A stretch of 64,000 nucleotides of DNA from an uncultured Lachnospiraceae bacterium (GCA_900539175.1 UQAW01000009.1:13249-77248), one strand, 5' to 3'. Positions 1 to 9,049 are shown, counted from the first letter of the stretch. Numbers and translations: made by a program. The notes: generated by a model not told the origin, from the letters alone.

Positions 1-1188
1 GTTATTCATGGACCGAAAGGGTGTGTATTTCCTGCCTATGAGGCATCCATAGCAGATTCCTTGAATATTTCTTATACAGAGATGTGTCGAAAATCAACTG
101 TTTTTGGCGGTGAAAGGGATGCTATAGAAAAAGTAAAGGATGAATACTATGAAAGTCTTCCTGAAATCATGGCAATTATTACAACGTGTGCTTCTGAAAT
201 TATCGGTGATGACATCAATGGAATTATCAATAGTGCAAATTTAGAAATTCCGGTAATTAGCATTGAAGGAGGGAGTTTTAACAACTCCCAGTTGGATGGA
301 TTGAATATTGCAATGCTTAAAATAGTTAAGAGTCTGTGTAAAAAATGCGAAAATGTGGAAAATATAATAAATATTTTTGGTACAGTCGGGAGAAGTTATA
401 CATGGAAAGCAGATGCCAATCATTTATCTGAGCTTTTGCAGGAGTTTGGAGTACATGCGAGAGCATTATTTTTGGATACAAATGTTCAGGAGATATCGAC
501 TTATTCAAATGCGAGATTGAATGTTATTATTGATAAAAATTATGGTATTCCTTGTGCGGAATATATGAAGGAAACTTTTGGTATTCCGTATATTGTTGCA
601 GACTATCCATTAGGCATAAAAAATACAGAGATGTTTATTCAAAGTATACTGAAAGCACTTGGTTCTTTTGATATAGATACTGAAACATTTGCTGATTACA
701 GAAAGAATGTTAAAAGTACATTCCGGACAAGTCTCGGCAGAGTCAACACATTCAGAATGTTTGAAGAAATACGCAAGTTGAAAAAGGTTATTATTGGATA
801 TGAAGAGCCTTCAGCAGCATTATTGCAGACTTTGGTAAATGAGTTGGAAAATAATGTTGACTGCATAATTGTTAAAGAGAATCATCTTGAGGATAAGCAA
901 TATTTTGAAAAGCGGATACATGAGATTTCACCTAAGACACAAGTATTTGTAACAAATGATAGAAACGAGATTATAGAGTATCTAAGAGATCATAAGTTTG
1001 AAGTAGTGTTAGGCAGCGATGTTGAGTATTATGCAATAGAAGATAAAAAATCATTTGCATATGTAAATATTGAATATCCGGGAGCCAGAGAATTGCATAT
1101 AAAACCTAAATATTATGTTGGCTATCAAGGAATGCTCAATTTTGTTGAGGATTATTATAACAAAATTATTAATATGCATATTTTTTAA
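1..1188 (+). CDS. Nitrogenase component 1 family protein (NifK/NifN-like), 5' end cut by window edge
   Basis: The reading frame is open from base 1, so the start lies to the left; 395 residues are visible. Family features seen: HGPKGC at visible residues 3-8 and TTCASEIIGDD around residue 61. These match the two cysteine motifs that in NifK and NifN hold the P-cluster or its precursor. FGGER follows the first motif, PLGIKNTEMF sits mid-protein, and a GYQGMLNFVEDY tail resembles the NifK C-terminus. The visible size plus a short missing N-terminus suits NifN or a short NifK. By family knowledge it would pair with a NifD/NifE-type partner. The NifB and NifV homologues downstream support a cofactor-bearing nitrogenase-family enzyme or scaffold. 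Whether it reduces N2 cannot be told. Confidence 0.85.
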   Translation, partial: VIHGPKGCVFPAYEASIADSLNISYTEMCRKSTVFGGERDAIEKVKDEYYESLPEIMAIITTCASEIIGDDINGIINSANLEIPVISIEGGSFNNSQLDGLNIAMLKIVKSLCKKCENVENIINIFGTVGRSYTWKADANHLSELLQEFGVHARALFLDTNVQEISTYSNARLNVIIDKNYGIPCAEYMKETFGIPYIVADYPLGIKNTEMFIQSILKALGSFDIDTETFADYRKNVKSTFRTSLGRVNTFRMFEEIRKLKKVIIGYEEPSAALLQTLVNELENNVDCIIVKENHLEDKQYFEKRIHEISPKTQVFVTNDRNEIIEYLRDHKFEVVLGSDVEYYAIEDKKSFAYVNIEYPGARELHIKPKYYVGYQGMLNFVEDYYNKIINMHIF

Positions 1189-1206
1189 GAAAGAGAGGAA
1201 ATGATT

Positions 1207-1416
1207 ATGGAAAAATTAAAGAATGACGGAATGGGAAATGCGGGATGTTGTTGCGGTAATGCAGATGTAAAAGAGAAAAGTACATTTGAATGTTGCGGAG
1301 TAGATTTAAAAGACGATTCTGTAGAAAACGATTTTGATGTATGCTGTGATATTTTCAGCTACGAAAGACCATCTGAAGAGACGGCTAAGAAGACAAAAAG
1401 AAGAACTTGTTGTTAA
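1207..1416 (+). CDS. Small cysteine-rich protein, unknown
   Basis: This is a 69-residue acidic and lysine-rich protein with nine cysteines in four clusters: a CCC near the N-terminus, two internal CC pairs and a terminal CC. I do not recognise the family. The ATG at 1207 is preferred over the ATG at 1201 because AGAGGAA then has normal spacing. It lies 18 bases after the nitrogenase-like gene and 30 before the aminotransferase gene, so it is probably co-transcribed. Paired cysteines suggest metal or iron-sulfur binding, for example a small metal carrier. A modified peptide precursor is a less likely alternative, as no leader-like region is obvious. Confidence 0.6.
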   Translation: MEKLKNDGMGNAGCCCGNADVKEKSTFECCGVDLKDDSVENDFDVCCDIFSYERPSEETAKKTKRRTCC

Positions 1417-1446
1417 TTATGGTATGAAGCAGAGAGGGACGAACTT

Positions 1447-2646
1447 ATGGAAAGCCAAATGAAAGAGGAACTTATAGCTAAAGCAAATAAATCTATAATG
1501 TATACAACAAATCGACCAGATATAATTTTTGCCAGAGGAAAAGGTTCTTATTTATGGGATACTGAGGATAACAAATATTTGGATATGATGCAGGGATGGG
1601 CGGTTTGCTGCTTGGGTCACTGTGCACCTGTGATGATTAGTGCTGTGCAGGAACAGTCACAGAAGCTGATAAATCCAAGCCCATCTTACTATAACGTACC
1701 GGCAATTGAATTTGCTGAACTCTTAACAAATATATCCTGTATGGACAAGGTGTTTTTTATAAATTCAGGTGCTGAGGCAAATGAAGGTGCGATTAAACTG
1801 GCCCGCAAATACGGTGCAAAGTATAAGAATGGTGCGTATGAAATTATTACAGCTGTTAATAGTTTTCATGGAAGAACACTGGCTACTATGTCTGCATCTG
1901 GCAAAGAAAGATGGAAAGGTATTTATAATCCTAAAGTAGATGGATTTAAGTGGGTAGAATATAATAATATTGAGCAAATTCGAAATGCAATTACAGAGAA
2001 TACTTGTGCAATTATGTTGGAGTTAGTGCAAGGGGAAGGTGGTGTAATTGTAGCAGATAAAGAGTACATACAGGAAATACGTAAAATTTGTGATGAAAAT
2101 AATGTATTATTGATTTTTGATGAAGTGCAAACGGGTATTGGTCGCTTAGGATATATGTTTGGTTATGAATATTATGGTGTGGAACCGGATATTATGACTC
2201 TTGCAAAAGGGATTGGCGGTGGTGTTCCGTTGGCAGCACTTCTTGCGAAAGACAATGTTTGCTGCTTTGAAGCTGGAGATCAGGGAGGAACATACAGCAT
2301 GACACCAATTATGACGGCTGTAGGCCTGGCTGTTGTAAAGGAAATGCTGGAAAGTGATATTTGCAAAAATGTACGTGAAATGGGGAGTTATTTATCTTCT
2401 AATTTAATGACTCTTATGGAGAAGTATTCATTTATTACAGAGGTAAGAGGATTGGGATTGTTAATAGCAATTGGACTGGATGGTGTAAATGCCAATGAAA
2501 TACAAGCCGCATCCTTGAAAAAGCGTTTACTGGTAAATGCCCCGAATGTAAATACTTTAAGATTTATGCCGGCCTTAAATATTAACAAGGCAGAGATTGA
2601 TGAATGTATTGCTGTTTTGGATTCTATTTTTCAGAAATACTTATAA
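1447..2646 (+). CDS. Class III PLP-dependent aminotransferase (acetylornithine aminotransferase-like)
   Basis: The 399-residue length matches ArgD/LysJ-type enzymes. Fold-type I class III features are visible: NSGAEANEGAIKLARKY near residue 105, FHGRTLATMS, the IFDEVQTGIGR cofactor-binding motif, and the PLP lysine at about residue 254 in TLAKGIGGG. It would move an amino group between an omega- or alpha-amino acid and 2-oxoglutarate. No other arginine genes are near. With the DapA-like aldolase and homocitrate-type enzymes in the same run, it more likely serves a dedicated biosynthetic step, such as amination of a 2-oxoacid or semialdehyde. The substrate is not predictable from sequence. Confidence 0.8.
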   Translation: MESQMKEELIAKANKSIMYTTNRPDIIFARGKGSYLWDTEDNKYLDMMQGWAVCCLGHCAPVMISAVQEQSQKLINPSPSYYNVPAIEFAELLTNISCMDKVFFINSGAEANEGAIKLARKYGAKYKNGAYEIITAVNSFHGRTLATMSASGKERWKGIYNPKVDGFKWVEYNNIEQIRNAITENTCAIMLELVQGEGGVIVADKEYIQEIRKICDENNVLLIFDEVQTGIGRLGYMFGYEYYGVEPDIMTLAKGIGGGVPLAALLAKDNVCCFEAGDQGGTYSMTPIMTAVGLAVVKEMLESDICKNVREMGSYLSSNLMTLMEKYSFITEVRGLGLLIAIGLDGVNANEIQAASLKKRLLVNAPNVNTLRFMPALNINKAEIDECIAVLDSIFQKYL

Positions 2647-2667
2647 TATTTGTGAGGAGGTTTCGTG

Positions 2668-3546
2668 ATGACATTTAATGGAGTTTATGCTGCTGTTGCA
2701 ACACCATTTGTAAATGGTAAAATTGATTATGATAGCTATAAGAGCTATGTTGAATGGTTAATTGAGTCAGGAATTGATGGTGTGGTTGTTTGTGGAAGTA
2801 CAGGCGAATCTTCTATGCTTTCAATGGAAGAACATGTAGAAATGATTAATGTAACAAAGGAACTTGTGAATCATAGAATTAAAGTAATTGCAAATTGTGG
2901 TGCAAATTCGACTCAGGAAGCGATTTATTTGACCCAGGAGGCGGAAAAGTTGGGAGTGGATGCTGTGCTATCTGTCGTACCATATTATGTAAAACCAACA
3001 CAGGAAGGCATTTATCAGCATTATCGTGCAATTCATGAAGCAACGAAGGATATACCATTAATTATTTACAATGTTCCAAGCAGAACTGTTACAGATGCCT
3101 CTGTAGATACAATAGTAGCATTGTCAAAGCTTGAAAGAATTGTTGGTATAAAAGAGGCATCTTCTGACATGGAAAAGGTAGCAGAAATAGTTGCAAAAAC
3201 ATCAGACGATTTTTGCGTATTCTCTGGAAATGATTCTACCTTTTTGCCATTACTTTCTGTTGGCGGTAAAGGTGTCATTTCAGTTATTGCTAATGTGATG
3301 CCAAAAGAAATGGTTGAAATGTATAAAGAGACGGTAAGTGGCAATTTTAAGAGAGCAATGGAGCTCAATAAGGAGTTAATTGATTTGAATAAGGCATTAT
3401 CACTGGAGTCTAATCCGATTCCTGTTAAGTATGCATTATACAAAATGGGAAAAATGAAAAATGAGTTGAGATTGCCATTGACACCAATGGTTGATAAAAA
3501 TACTGCAATCATGGATAAGGTTTTGAAAGTGCTAGATATCATCTAG
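2668..3546 (+). CDS. DapA-family class I aldolase (dihydrodipicolinate synthase-like)
   Basis: The protein has 292 residues, typical of the DapA/NAL family. The pyruvate-binding region CGSTGESSML is near residue 42, the catalytic tyrosine is in IIYNVPSRT (about Y134), and the Schiff-base lysine is in VGIKEAS (about K162). The family condenses pyruvate with an aldehyde (aspartate semialdehyde in lysine synthesis) or runs the reverse. ATG 2668 is chosen over GTG 2665 because AGGAGG is then 7 bases away. It follows the aminotransferase gene closely. No dapB or other lysine gene is adjacent, so a paralogue serving this cluster is likelier than the housekeeping enzyme. Confidence 0.8.
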   Translation: MTFNGVYAAVATPFVNGKIDYDSYKSYVEWLIESGIDGVVVCGSTGESSMLSMEEHVEMINVTKELVNHRIKVIANCGANSTQEAIYLTQEAEKLGVDAVLSVVPYYVKPTQEGIYQHYRAIHEATKDIPLIIYNVPSRTVTDASVDTIVALSKLERIVGIKEASSDMEKVAEIVAKTSDDFCVFSGNDSTFLPLLSVGGKGVISVIANVMPKEMVEMYKETVSGNFKRAMELNKELIDLNKALSLESNPIPVKYALYKMGKMKNELRLPLTPMVDKNTAIMDKVLKVLDII

Positions 3547-3601
3547 GATTGGTGTAGTTTTATAAAATATTGTAGTTAATACTGTAATTTTATTGTTGTG
3601 A

Positions 3602-3664
3602 ACAAAGCGCAAGACAAGGGAGTAAGATGATGCTTGCCAATATCTCCTGCATTTTGCGCTTTGT
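3602..3664 (+). repeat. Inverted repeat (RNA hairpin) between dapA-like and PP-loop genes
   Basis: Two perfect 11-base arms, ACAAAGCGCAA (3602-3612) and its complement (3654-3664), enclose a spacer that itself can pair (GGGAG with CTCCT). No T-tract follows, so it is not an obvious intrinsic terminator. It may be an mRNA processing or stability element, or a regulatory hairpin upstream of the gene at 3690. Confidence 0.55.
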
Positions 3665-3689
3665 AACGTAAGAAAGGAAATAATAGCAG

Positions 3690-4685
3690 ATGAATGGAAA
3701 TACCGAATACGTTCAAGCTTTATTTGAAGCGGTATACGCAAAATTTAAAAAGACAATTGATGATTATGATTTAATACCAAATGATATTGAAAAAGTTTGT
3801 ATTGGAATGTCTGGTGGAAAAGATGCACAGATAATGAGCTTATTGTTATTAGAATATAAAAAAAGAGAACGAAATGATTTAGAATTAGAGCTTTTAACAG
3901 TCACAACACCGTCCTGGAAATATCAGCCTGATAAATATTATAAGGGAGATAGCAGTAAAAATGAATATGTAACAGGGCAGAAAAAAGCAATTAATGATAA
4001 TATGAAATTTTGGGAAGAAAAGGGGATTCCAACAAAAAATGTGGATTTTGTGCCACCGATTAATGATGATGCTATTTTTAATGCAGAAAAGCCATGTGTA
4101 ATGTGCTTTATTGGTTTATATAGATCATTGTGCAATTATTTGGAAAATGAGCATAAAAAGGGGAAGAAAGTTGTTTTATCCATTGGAATAACAAAATTTG
4201 ATTTATTATATGTGTTAGAATCGCTTACAATACGTTCTAATGGAAAAACATGGAAATACGATAAAGAAAATAACCCTGCAAAGTATTATTTTAATAGATT
4301 GCAGACTTCATTCTTTAGTCCATATCCCAAGATTCTTCTGGGAATACCAGATACAGATATTTGTAAAATAACGCCAATCATTAATTTGACAGATAATGAG
4401 ACTCGTGAATTGGCGAATCAGTTGAAATTACCCCGAATACCAGATCCGTGTGCAAAATTACATGGGGATCGCTTTGTTTCTGACAAGCGTTATTTTGATG
4501 GATATTTAGCGGGAACTACAACGGAAGATTTAAATTTGGATCATATTAATAGTGGATTCTTTTCTGATTATCAGAGCTTGTTGGATACTTTTTCCAGAGT
4601 TGGTATACTTCCTCCAAAAGAAGATATTGATAATATTTTGTATAAGGCAATTAATGATGAAAAGATAGTATCCATATACAAGTAA
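3690..4685 (+). CDS. PP-loop ATPase, TtcA-like
   Basis: A 331-residue protein with the PP-loop MSGGKDAQ near residue 40, which binds ATP for substrate adenylation. A CVMCFIG motif near residue 136 resembles the CxxC that binds an iron-sulfur cluster in TtcA-type thiolases. Another cysteine sits in IPDPC. The family adenylates a carbonyl or amide, then adds sulfur or nitrogen; TtcA does this on tRNA. Length and flanking motifs differ from ordinary TtcA or TilS, so the substrate is open. It starts behind GAAAGGAAAT and is followed 15 bases later by the thiolase-fold gene. The context suggests thiolation or amidation in the cluster's pathway. Confidence 0.65.
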   Translation: MNGNTEYVQALFEAVYAKFKKTIDDYDLIPNDIEKVCIGMSGGKDAQIMSLLLLEYKKRERNDLELELLTVTTPSWKYQPDKYYKGDSSKNEYVTGQKKAINDNMKFWEEKGIPTKNVDFVPPINDDAIFNAEKPCVMCFIGLYRSLCNYLENEHKKGKKVVLSIGITKFDLLYVLESLTIRSNGKTWKYDKENNPAKYYFNRLQTSFFSPYPKILLGIPDTDICKITPIINLTDNETRELANQLKLPRIPDPCAKLHGDRFVSDKRYFDGYLAGTTTEDLNLDHINSGFFSDYQSLLDTFSRVGILPPKEDIDNILYKAINDEKIVSIYK

Positions 4686-4700
4686 TGCAGGGTGGTTTAG

Positions 4701-5672
4701 ATGGCTAATAAATATTATATTAATTATATGGATTATTATATTCCGACGGATCAAATGGAGTCTGAGTATATAATACGTAATACATCAGTTGAGAAAAAGT
4801 CACAAATTAAGAATCTGGATAAATGTATTTCTAAGTTTAAAGATGAAACGCATATAGAAAAGGTTTCCTACTTTAAAGATAGCAGGGCTTTTAGTAGAAA
4901 AGTATATGAACTTGTAGAGAGAATGCTTAAAACAACTCAGATTGATCCGGAGAATATATCATACATTTTATGTGGAAATCAACACTTATTTCATATGGAT
5001 GGCGTTTCGATCGTGCAGAGTCTGAAATATGATTTTAAATTTTCAAATAGTATGATATTGCCTATCATGCAACCTTGCGCTGCCGCATTATGCGGGTTAA
5101 ACATAGCAAACAAACTTTTAGAGGATAACAAATATATTTTAATTCTTTCAGGTTGCTGTTGGAAGAATATAGAAGAGCGCTATATTGATTTTTCAATTAG
5201 AGGTGATGGGATAAGTTTAGTATTATTATCAAGGAATAAAGGTCCGTTTCGTATTATAAAAAGTAATGTGCTTAATTTTAATAATGCGGCATTTAATGTG
5301 GATGGAACTTTAAAACATGATCCATCACTAAGCAGGTTTAATTTGATAAACAAGGGTTCTGAATTTTTATTAGAATCTTTGAAAGTGTTTGATATAGAAA
5401 TTGATGATATTGCCAAAATCATTCAACCAAATACAGGATATTATGTTTTTCATGAATTATATAGCTATTATACGAAGATAAGACCGGAGATGTTTTTCTA
5501 CGATAACATACCAAACGGTGGTCATATCTGTGATGTAGATATTGTTAGAAATCTTATGGACTACGATCAGAGAGAATCTCTTGATATAGGTTCGCAGGTT
5601 ATGTTGTATACACCAGATGTGGAACCGACATTTGATATCAATTATCATAGTGTTTTGCTTGAGAAGTGTTAG
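4701..5672 (+). CDS. Thiolase-fold 3-oxoacyl-ACP synthase III-like protein
   Basis: The protein has 323 residues. A likely nucleophilic cysteine is in MQPCAAALCG (about residue 125), as in FabH-type synthases, and PNGGHICDVDIVRNL resembles the late catalytic asparagine or histidine region. The usual PHQAN segment appears as QPNTGYY, so the classical Cys-His-Asn triad is incomplete or moved. It precedes an acyl carrier protein gene and an acyl ligase gene, which points to acyl transfer or condensation on a carrier-bound intermediate. Assignment to the KAS III superfamily is by overall pattern and context; the exact reaction is unknown. Confidence 0.6.
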   Translation: MANKYYINYMDYYIPTDQMESEYIIRNTSVEKKSQIKNLDKCISKFKDETHIEKVSYFKDSRAFSRKVYELVERMLKTTQIDPENISYILCGNQHLFHMDGVSIVQSLKYDFKFSNSMILPIMQPCAAALCGLNIANKLLEDNKYILILSGCCWKNIEERYIDFSIRGDGISLVLLSRNKGPFRIIKSNVLNFNNAAFNVDGTLKHDPSLSRFNLINKGSEFLLESLKVFDIEIDDIAKIIQPNTGYYVFHELYSYYTKIRPEMFFYDNIPNGGHICDVDIVRNLMDYDQRESLDIGSQVMLYTPDVEPTFDINYHSVLLEKC

Positions 5673-5691
5673 TTATGTGAGGAGAGTGGAT

Positions 5692-5952
5692 ATGGAAACT
5701 TATGAAATAGAATGCGTAATATTAAACATTTTAAAAAAAATATCGTCAAATCAGGATTTGACAGCAGAGTGGAATATCCAGGAAGATGTAGATATTGATT
5801 CGATTGGATGGTTGAGATGCCTGATTCAGTTAGAGGAAGAATATGGGTGTGTTTTTAACCCACAAGCCATTTTCGGCAATAAGTTGGTCACTGTTCAAGA
5901 CTTTATTGATAAAGTGGTTGAATATTTAACAGCATATATGAAGATGAAGTGA
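5692..5952 (+). CDS. Acyl carrier protein-like
   Basis: An 86-residue acidic four-helix-type protein. DVDIDSIGWL contains the serine expected to carry 4'-phosphopantetheine, and the helix after it (LIQLEEEYG) is typical of carrier proteins. The start at 5692 follows TGAGGAGAGTGGAT; the upstream gene ends 19 bases earlier. It sits between a KAS III-like synthase and an ANL ligase, forming a compact loading module. No phosphopantetheinyl transferase is seen in the window. It is probably a dedicated carrier rather than the fatty-acid ACP, since no fab genes are near. Confidence 0.75.
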   Translation: METYEIECVILNILKKISSNQDLTAEWNIQEDVDIDSIGWLRCLIQLEEEYGCVFNPQAIFGNKLVTVQDFIDKVVEYLTAYMKMK

Positions 5953-5977
5953 TGCATCTGATTAGGAGGAGCAAAAA

Positions 5978-7453
5978 TTGAATTGCAGCAGTTTTTATAA
6001 TGTTTTCTCAGATATTCAAGATAATACAGAGAATTATATTGATTATTTAGTATGGGAAGAATTTAATTATGTTATTCGAAAAAAAACATTTGCAGAAATT
6101 TATAAAGATATTATTCAATGTTATGGCAATCTTCAAAAGTTAGGAATTAGTTCTGAGCATGTAGTTGGATTAGATATTGAAAATACCTATGAATATTTAA
6201 TATGTGATGCGGCATTATTGTTAATTGGTGCGCAAACAGTTATTAGTAATAATACGGAATCGCTGGATTTGCTGAAACAAAGGTTAGATGACTTTAAAAC
6301 AGAATTTGTTGTTACGAAAAGGGAAATTGGAAAGTGTTCTCAGAAAATAATTGAACTCTCATCTTTGTTTGCTGTCACTAATACAGAAGTTGAAATTGTG
6401 GAACGAAAATTTGAGGGTAAGGATATCAGTATAATGTTTTCATCCGGAACTACGGGCATCCCAAAAGCATTAGGGATAACTGAAATAGGTTCTATTTGGA
6501 GTGCGAACAATTTTTTCAATTATATGCAGTTTGAAAAAAGTGATAAGTTTCTTATATTTATGCCACTATCCAATTATCAGCAGCGATTCCTGTTTTGGGG
6601 ATGTTTAATGAATAAGATAAATATTTCATTAGCCAATGATATGACCTTATTTCATTCATTGGCACAGTTGGAGCCTAGTATATTACTTGCACCGCCTAAT
6701 TTTTACTATAATTTATATTGCGAGCAATTAAAGGAAAACAATAAAAATACTCCGGTTTTAAGAAATATACTGGGGACAAAAATGAGATATTTGTTGACAG
6801 GTATGGCACCCATTGATAATCATATATTAGAATTTTACCGAGATTGTAATTTGGAAATTTACCAGATATATGGACAAACTGAGATTGGCATGATCGCCTG
6901 CAACATTAAGAGCCAAAATAAATTAGGTTCAGTGGGTAAACCGATTATCGAGTTATCTTTCTCAGAAAACAAAGAGGTGATTACACATTCTCCGCATCCA
7001 ATTGTTAGCGGTTACTATGAGCATGATAATTTCAGAGCACTGGGAGATGTAAGGCCAACTGGTGATTTGGGAGAGCAAGATGCAGACGGTTTTGTGTATA
7101 TTAAAGGAAGAATGAATGATACCATTATATTGAATAATGGTAAAAAAATAAATCCGACCATGATTGAGAACGAGATTAAGAATAAGTATAAGGCAAAAGA
7201 AGTTTTATTGTACAAAACCCGGTCAGATGCAGATGAAATGATTTTGAATGTTGCGGTATTAATTGATGCTGGTGTTGCAATTGATTCAGCAGAGATGACA
7301 GCATTTGTTATGAATCTACACGAAATAAAAGCGTGTGCAGATGAAGTGAGAATATTTACATATAATATGACGGCGAATGATAAGATATTCTTCTATACTG
7401 AAAATGGAAAATTTTCCCGTGCGAAAGCAATTAAGTGTTTGACAGAAAAATAG
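5978..7453 (+). CDS. ANL-superfamily acyl-CoA/acyl-ACP synthetase
   Basis: The 491-residue protein starts with TTG behind TTAGGAGGAGC. Adenylation motifs are in order: MFSSGTTGIPKAL near residue 152 (P-loop), YQIYGQTEIG (A5), TGDLGEQDADGFVYIKGR (A7-A8) and a late lysine in GKFSRAKAIK (A10). The enzyme would activate a carboxylic acid as its AMP ester and load it on CoA or, given the neighbour at 5692, on the carrier protein. Similarity is to fatty-acid or aryl-acid ligases; the acid is not predictable by eye. It ends 12 bases before the nifB-like gene. Confidence 0.8.
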   Translation: MNCSSFYNVFSDIQDNTENYIDYLVWEEFNYVIRKKTFAEIYKDIIQCYGNLQKLGISSEHVVGLDIENTYEYLICDAALLLIGAQTVISNNTESLDLLKQRLDDFKTEFVVTKREIGKCSQKIIELSSLFAVTNTEVEIVERKFEGKDISIMFSSGTTGIPKALGITEIGSIWSANNFFNYMQFEKSDKFLIFMPLSNYQQRFLFWGCLMNKINISLANDMTLFHSLAQLEPSILLAPPNFYYNLYCEQLKENNKNTPVLRNILGTKMRYLLTGMAPIDNHILEFYRDCNLEIYQIYGQTEIGMIACNIKSQNKLGSVGKPIIELSFSENKEVITHSPHPIVSGYYEHDNFRALGDVRPTGDLGEQDADGFVYIKGRMNDTIILNNGKKINPTMIENEIKNKYKAKEVLLYKTRSDADEMILNVAVLIDAGVAIDSAEMTAFVMNLHEIKACADEVRIFTYNMTANDKIFFYTENGKFSRAKAIKCLTEK

Positions 7454-7465
7454 TAGGAGGATTTT

Positions 7466-8281
7466 ATGGAAAAAGTAGTACATCCTTGTTTTGAAAGTAA
7501 TAGTTGTGGATACCGTTTTCATCTTCCTATAGCACCGAGGTGCAATACAAAGTGTAATTTTTGTAAGCGTGGTATTTCGAAGGAAGATGATAGACCAGGA
7601 GTAGCGAGTGGGATTTTGGATATAAAGGAAATCGAAAATTATATGGAGAAGAATATTGCTTTATATCCAAAATGTAAGATAGTAGGTGTTGCAGGTCCGG
7701 GAGATCCGTTGTCAAATGCTACAGTATTGTTTGATGCATTCAAATTGCTGGATGAGAAATATCCTGATTTCAAAAAATGTATGTGTACAAATGGTTTTTA
7801 TTTGTCCAAATATAAAGAGGAATTTATGCAATCTAAATTGGATTATGTCACACTTACCGTGAATTCCCGAGAGCCGGCTACACTGGCAAAGATATACGAT
7901 TTTTTGGAGTTTGAGGGGAAAGTTTACACTGGAATTGAGATGGGGGAATTGATTTTAAAATTGCAAGATGAAGCATTAAAGATTATTGCTGGCATAACAA
8001 ATATGAAATTTAAGATCAATATTGTTGTCATCCCCGGAATAAACGATGGTGAGTTGGAAGATTTAATTTGTTATTTGAAAAATTTTAAAGTACATATTTT
8101 TAATTTGCTGCCGCTTTTAAGCGTGAAGGGAACCAAATTTGAGAATATAGAAACCCTTAGTAAGGAGAATTTAAAATTGATCAAAGACAGGTTAAAAAAG
8201 AAGTTTCCTGATGTCAGGTTTAAAGATAATTGTAAACAATGCAGAGCTGATGCGTGCGGGCTTATTGAAAAAATTAGTTAA
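7466..8281 (+). CDS. nifB: NifB-type radical SAM protein (nitrogenase cofactor core synthesis)
   Basis: The 271-residue protein has NifB hallmarks in order: VVHPCF at 4-9, the radical SAM cysteines C26-x3-C30-x2-C33 in CNTKCNFCKR, DRPGVASG, AGPGDPLSN, CTNG, VIPGIND and the C-terminal CKQCRADACG. Known NifB fuses two [4Fe-4S] clusters with SAM-derived carbide into the 8Fe core (NifB-co) of nitrogenase cofactors. There is no C-terminal NifX domain, so it is of the short, archaeal and Clostridium-like architecture. With the nitrogenase-like gene at 1 and the homocitrate synthase at 11350, it supports assembly of an M-cluster-like cofactor. This is one of the firmest assignments of the cluster. 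Confidence 0.88.
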   Translation: MEKVVHPCFESNSCGYRFHLPIAPRCNTKCNFCKRGISKEDDRPGVASGILDIKEIENYMEKNIALYPKCKIVGVAGPGDPLSNATVLFDAFKLLDEKYPDFKKCMCTNGFYLSKYKEEFMQSKLDYVTLTVNSREPATLAKIYDFLEFEGKVYTGIEMGELILKLQDEALKIIAGITNMKFKINIVVIPGINDGELEDLICYLKNFKVHIFNLLPLLSVKGTKFENIETLSKENLKLIKDRLKKKFPDVRFKDNCKQCRADACGLIEKIS

Positions 8282-8316
8282 AGAAGCATGAAACTGTATT
8301 GGATAGGAGTGCTATT

Positions 8317-9018
8317 ATGAGTTTTGGTAAATGTTCGATATGTGATTCACAGGTTTTGTATAATGAGGATGCTGTTCTGGCTAAGTGCAGTATATGTGGC
8401 AAAGAAGAAAGTACGTATATTTTGTGCGAAGAATCTCATTATGTGTGCGCAGATTGTTGTGCAAAAGAGGTTATGAATAGTATTAGAGAGATTATACCTG
8501 ACATTAAACAGGAGAATCCGGTAGATATTGGTGAATATATTATGGCTAAGTGTGGTATTTCTGGACATACACCACATACAATAGCGACGGTTTCCTTTTT
8601 AATGGCTGTGAAAAACCTTACAGGGAAATTGACTGATGAAGATGTTCAAGAGGGATTGAAAAGAAGCTATGAGATACCGCCAGGATGGTGCGGATATTTT
8701 GGGGCATGCGGTGCGGGTATAGGAATTGGAGTGGCTTTTAGCATTGTTTTAGGAGCAACTCCAAGCAGCGATAAGGAACGAAGCGTGGCAAATTATGCAA
8801 CAGCATGTTGTTTAAAAAAAATAGCACAACTTGGAGGACCGTGCTGCTGCATCGGTTCTGTACGAGCAGCATTGAAGGAATCGGTGATTTTGGCTGAAAA
8901 ATATTTAGGTCTCAAATTCCCACCGCAAACCAGAAGTATGAAGCGTTGTTGGGCCTCGCGCTTACAACCAAGTTGTAAAAAGAACAAATGCATGTTTTAT
9001 GGTGAGCACTCAGTGTGA
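8317..9018 (+). CDS. DUF5714-type protein with N-terminal zinc-ribbon
   Basis: The 233-residue protein has four N-terminal CxxC pairs (CSIC, CSIC, CADCC region), probably binding zinc or iron-sulfur. A glycine- and cysteine-rich core follows (PPGWCGYFGACGAGIGIG, then GGPCCCIGS). I recognise this as the DUF5714 pattern, found near redox and metallocofactor genes; no biochemical role is established to my knowledge. The ATG at 8317 follows GGATAGGAGTG. The C-terminus is also cysteine-rich. It overlaps slightly with upstream frames of the ETF gene but not with the start chosen here. A metal-handling or cofactor-insertion job is only an inference from its neighbours. Confidence 0.65.
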   Translation: MSFGKCSICDSQVLYNEDAVLAKCSICGKEESTYILCEESHYVCADCCAKEVMNSIREIIPDIKQENPVDIGEYIMAKCGISGHTPHTIATVSFLMAVKNLTGKLTDEDVQEGLKRSYEIPPGWCGYFGACGAGIGIGVAFSIVLGATPSSDKERSVANYATACCLKKIAQLGGPCCCIGSVRAALKESVILAEKYLGLKFPPQTRSMKRCWASRLQPSCKKNKCMFYGEHSV

Positions 9019-9049
9019 AATTTGTAGTGATACAAAGGATAGATTAGTT

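Noticed and set aside
3066..3542. 158-codon minus-strand open frame
   Set aside because: Shadow of the DapA-like gene; no start signal.
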